Shown piece after piece: positions 5,820 through 7,771 of a DNA stretch of 7,771 nucleotides (within the stretch, counting starts at the first letter, position 1; each line of letters begins with the position of its first letter). The notes beneath the pieces were generated by a model. The model saw only the letters and a list, made by a program, of their open reading frames with translations, ran no database searches and was not told where the DNA came from. This stretch comes from Candidatus Omnitrophota bacterium (lineage in GTDB: Bacteria > Omnitrophota > Omnitrophia > Omnitrophales > Aquincolibacteriaceae): the NCBI GenBank assembly GCA_023819025.1, contig JAMWDC010000086.1:1-7771 (forward strand). Direction: 5' to 3'. Both the position numbers and the translations under genes were made by a program.

Positions 5820-6854
5820 TCAGTTTTTGGAAAGCAGCTCGTTGATTTTTTCGATCACGCGGAAGGCGTCGGCCACATAAAGGACATCGGCCTTGCCCTG
5901 GGCCCAGCCGCAATTGGGATCGAGATTGACGGCCCGGCGTTCATTGATAAAACGCCAGCCCACGACATGCGGTTCTTCGCCATGACAGCAGGTCGCGAGT
6001 CCTTTCGGATGCCGGGGTGTGGACCCTGTTTGTCCGACCTGATTGAGATGACTCAAGAATGAGAGAACGGCCTCGCCTTCGCTCCCCTGATCGACCAAAG
6101 ATTTGCTGCTTCCCAGGGACGCCTGCGTGCAATTGAGAAAGTTAAGGATTAATTGCTCGGCCTCCTTCACATGGGTTTGGCCGTCGGATTGTTTTTTGGT
6201 CCAACCCGCCCCCGCCACAAAAAGGAGTTTCGCATCAGGACGGATGGTCTCGGCATCACCGGAGGCTGCCTCGACGCCAAGGACTCGCGTCTTCAAGTAA
6301 TTGGGACTGAGCTGGACCGCTACTGATTCCACGGCTGCGGACCCGGGCGCTCCGGACCAAGGCTGAAAAATCCCGGAATCGATCAATAAAATCCAGGGAC
6401 GCGTCGCACGCGTTAAAGTGGCCATCATCCGCTGACGGTAATACCACCGCTGGATTTCAAGGGAGCCGTTCGTAACTTTCAAACCGCTGACGTGGGTATC
6501 AATGCGCCCGTTGAGCCGGTGAGCAACACCGGGCATCGCACGGGAGAATCTGGAAGTGGCGGGAGCCAAGATCAAGGTCGCGCCGGACTTGCGGGCCAGG
6601 GCCTCCAAGGCCGCGGCATCACTGGCATAACGAGAAACCGCAAATTCAGAACCGGTAACGCCAAAAAATTTTAATGCACCGCAACCCGCAATGGAGTTTG
6701 CGGCCGCATCGATTTGTTCTCCCAAAAGTCCGACCGTTAGGTTTGATCCGGCAAGATTCCGCGAAATTTCAACGGCCGCATTCAATATTTCAAACGCGAC
6801 CTTCGGCAAGGTACCGCCTGCCTGTGTATGAGCAAGATAAAGAATTTTTTCCAA
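5820..6854 (-). CDS. etfA: Electron transfer flavoprotein, alpha subunit (divergent)
   Basis: With EtfB this subunit forms a cytoplasmic flavoprotein that passes electrons from dehydrogenases, often acyl-CoA dehydrogenases, to a quinone reductase or another acceptor. It has 344 residues, near the usual 310-330. The N-terminal ETF domain begins EKILYLAHTQAGG. The C-terminal FAD domain has LGSSKSLVDQG (247-257), NQVGQTGSTP (271-280) and AVNLDPN (308-314), which match LGASRxxVDxG, QVGQTGxxV and AINxDP of ordinary EtfA. Two flavin-site motifs differ. The usual SGGRG is replaced by GAGWTKK (215-221), removing its arginine. The CGISGAIQH loop is replaced by CCHGEEPH (289-296), one residue shorter, though a His is kept. 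Translation starts at TTG 6854, behind AAGGGTAGGT that overlaps the end of etfB, 6 nt upstream. The flavin site may be tuned for another potential or partner. Confidence 0.9.
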   Translation of the reverse strand: MEKILYLAHTQAGGTLPKVAFEILNAAVEISRNLAGSNLTVGLLGEQIDAAANSIAGCGALKFFGVTGSEFAVSRYASDAAALEALARKSGATLILAPATSRFSRAMPGVAHRLNGRIDTHVSGLKVTNGSLEIQRWYYRQRMMATLTRATRPWILLIDSGIFQPWSGAPGSAAVESVAVQLSPNYLKTRVLGVEAASGDAETIRPDAKLLFVAGAGWTKKQSDGQTHVKEAEQLILNFLNCTQASLGSSKSLVDQGSEGEAVLSFLSHLNQVGQTGSTPRHPKGLATCCHGEEPHVVGWRFINERRAVNLDPNCGWAQGKADVLYVADAFRVIEKINELLSKN

Positions 6855-6860
6855 GGATAC

Positions 6861-7661
6861 CTACCCTTTCATCCAAGCCACAATTTCTTTCGCAATCTCT
6901 TCGACCGGCACATCTTTGACGATCCTCGTGGCGCGCCGCTGGCCGGGCAGCTCGACATTCATAAATTGGATGTCATCGACCGTCACGGATACAGGCCGGG
7001 CTTTCGCGAGAGCCGGCATCAGGGTACGCATATTCATCATGCCGATCTGCGGATTATTGGGCGGCTCGGGCAGATTGCCGGTCGCCCAAGCCAAAACAGC
7101 CGGCGGCCCTGTGCAGATCGAAACCTGATACTGCCCGCCTTCAACGCGTTCTTTGATTTTTAGCGAGCCGTCCGCTTGGATCGTCAGTGCGTCCACACCG
7201 AGAAATTGATCCACGATCCCGAGACGTTCGCCCACGATCTGCATGGTCACACCCGAATCGCGTGTGGCGGAGGCGCACCCTCCGAACAGGAGCAACCGGG
7301 AACGATCCAGGTCCTGAATCCCTTCGATTGCGCCCGCCAAAGCCGCGGCTACCTGAGTCGGTTCTGTAAAACCGCTGGCCGAACCGTCCAATACCGCCAG
7401 TTCGAACGGTACCTTTTGAGCTACGGTCATCATCAACTGCTGCAATTTCGCTCTGGATCCCAGACTGACAAGCCACACCTTGCTTGACTCAGCTTTTTTT
7501 GCAAGATGCGCCGCCTCATAAAGTGCATGGGCGGCCCACGGATCCAGAACCGAGGGGAGCATGGCCTCATTTTTTAAGGCCGGGCCCGGAACTGGTTCCA
7601 ACGTTTGGAGCGGATCCGGCACCAGACTTCCGCAGACGACGATGTGATATCCTAAACCCAC
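6861..7661 (-). CDS. etfB: Electron transfer flavoprotein, beta subunit (divergent)
   Basis: This is the partner of the alpha subunit next to it, 266 residues, typical family length about 250-260. It has YHIVVCGSLVPDP (5-17), in place of the usual VCIKQVPD, then SVLDPWAAHALYEAAHLAK (37-55), matching LNPFDEYALEEALRLK. VWLVSLGSRAKLQQ (62-75) and GGCASATRDSGVTMQIVGERLG (127-148, in two blocks) stand where relatives have the nucleotide-binding DGDTGQVG segment. GPPAVLAWATGNLPEPP and MMNMRTLMPALAKARP replace the common PAVxTVxxxxNEPRYPS and IMxAxKKP. The frame opens with GTG 7661, preceded by GGAAGGGGG about 6 nt upstream. Changes in the DGDTGQ region make AMP or second-FAD binding uncertain. The order etfB-etfA is the usual one. 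No dehydrogenase gene is visible within the 110 nt left upstream. Confidence 0.9.
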   Translation of the reverse strand: MGLGYHIVVCGSLVPDPLQTLEPVPGPALKNEAMLPSVLDPWAAHALYEAAHLAKKAESSKVWLVSLGSRAKLQQLMMTVAQKVPFELAVLDGSASGFTEPTQVAAALAGAIEGIQDLDRSRLLLFGGCASATRDSGVTMQIVGERLGIVDQFLGVDALTIQADGSLKIKERVEGGQYQVSICTGPPAVLAWATGNLPEPPNNPQIGMMNMRTLMPALAKARPVSVTVDDIQFMNVELPGQRRATRIVKDVPVEEIAKEIVAWMKG

Positions 7662-7771
7662 CTTTGGCCCCCTTCCGAATCGCCAACCATGACGCCAAAA
7701 GAAACGACGAAAATCTTAACCGCTCCTTGTCAATCAAGGATGAAATTTTGTAAACCAAAAAGTCAAAAGTT
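7662..7771 (-). other. Upstream region of etfB
   Basis: These 110 nt hold the GGAAGGGGG ribosome binding site of etfB at about 7667-7675. A minus-strand TTGACA is present around 7728-7733, but no TATAAT-like hexamer lies 16-18 nt after it. I see no supported gene end, so either an unseen promoter lies here or the operon continues beyond the window. Confidence 0.4.

Noticed and set aside
7567..7758. 63-codon minus-strand frame overlapping the start of etfB
   Set aside because: It is in another frame from etfB, its start is a TTG without a ribosome binding site, and its C-terminal part is a shifted reading of etfB.
1..7771. CRISPR array, tRNA or rRNA genes, toxin-antitoxin pair
   Set aside because: No regularly spaced repeats, cloverleaf-like segments or recognisable rRNA were seen on reading, and no gene pair has the size and motifs of a known toxin-antitoxin system.

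Overview
The window is a bacterial chromosomal segment of medium GC content in which every gene I can support lies on the minus strand, so transcription runs from high to low coordinates. No rRNA, tRNA or CRISPR array is visible. The genes suggest a free-living, metabolically versatile bacterium: a respiratory/TCA enzyme (citrate synthase), an electron transfer flavoprotein, and c-di-AMP signalling. I cannot name the lineage. An uncultivated phylum is my guess, because several proteins are clearly divergent from model-organism versions. TGA is used as a normal stop codon here: it ends the flavoprotein alpha gene, the cyclophilin-like gene and the YwaF-like gene.

Layout in transcription order. 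(1) 7661-5820: etfB then etfA, 6 nt apart, starting with GTG and TTG, encoding a divergent electron transfer flavoprotein whose usual FAD-site motifs are altered. (2) 5711-5325: a small cyclophilin-like (TM1367/DUF369-type) protein. (3) 5316-5033: a remodelled patch with one copy of a 58-bp repeat, a 5'-truncated IS200/IS605 transposase remnant and its right-end hairpin. (4) 4924-3899: one gene of the uncharacterised DUF7309/DUF6930 type, split by a single in-frame TGA where I expect a tryptophan. (5) 3816-2749: a 355-residue protein of unknown function, with its own ribosome binding site and a candidate promoter. (6) 2708-2651: the second copy of the 58-bp repeat, which carries the ribosome binding site and start codon of the next gene. 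(7) 2654-1058: a YwaF/TMEM164-like integral membrane protein followed closely by a membrane-anchored diadenylate cyclase. (8) 838-1: the first 279 codons of citrate synthase gltA, preceded by two candidate promoters and a weak terminator.

The most interesting points are the pairing of a TMEM164-like multi-pass membrane protein with a diadenylate cyclase whose membrane domain does not look like ordinary CdaA; the 58-bp direct repeats bracketing about 2.6 kb of poorly known genes plus a transposase remnant; the single TGA in an otherwise open 341-codon frame; and the ETF with a rebuilt flavin site. I did not find one gene set that I would call a new defence or mobile system with confidence. The segment between the repeats is the best candidate for an accessory insertion.
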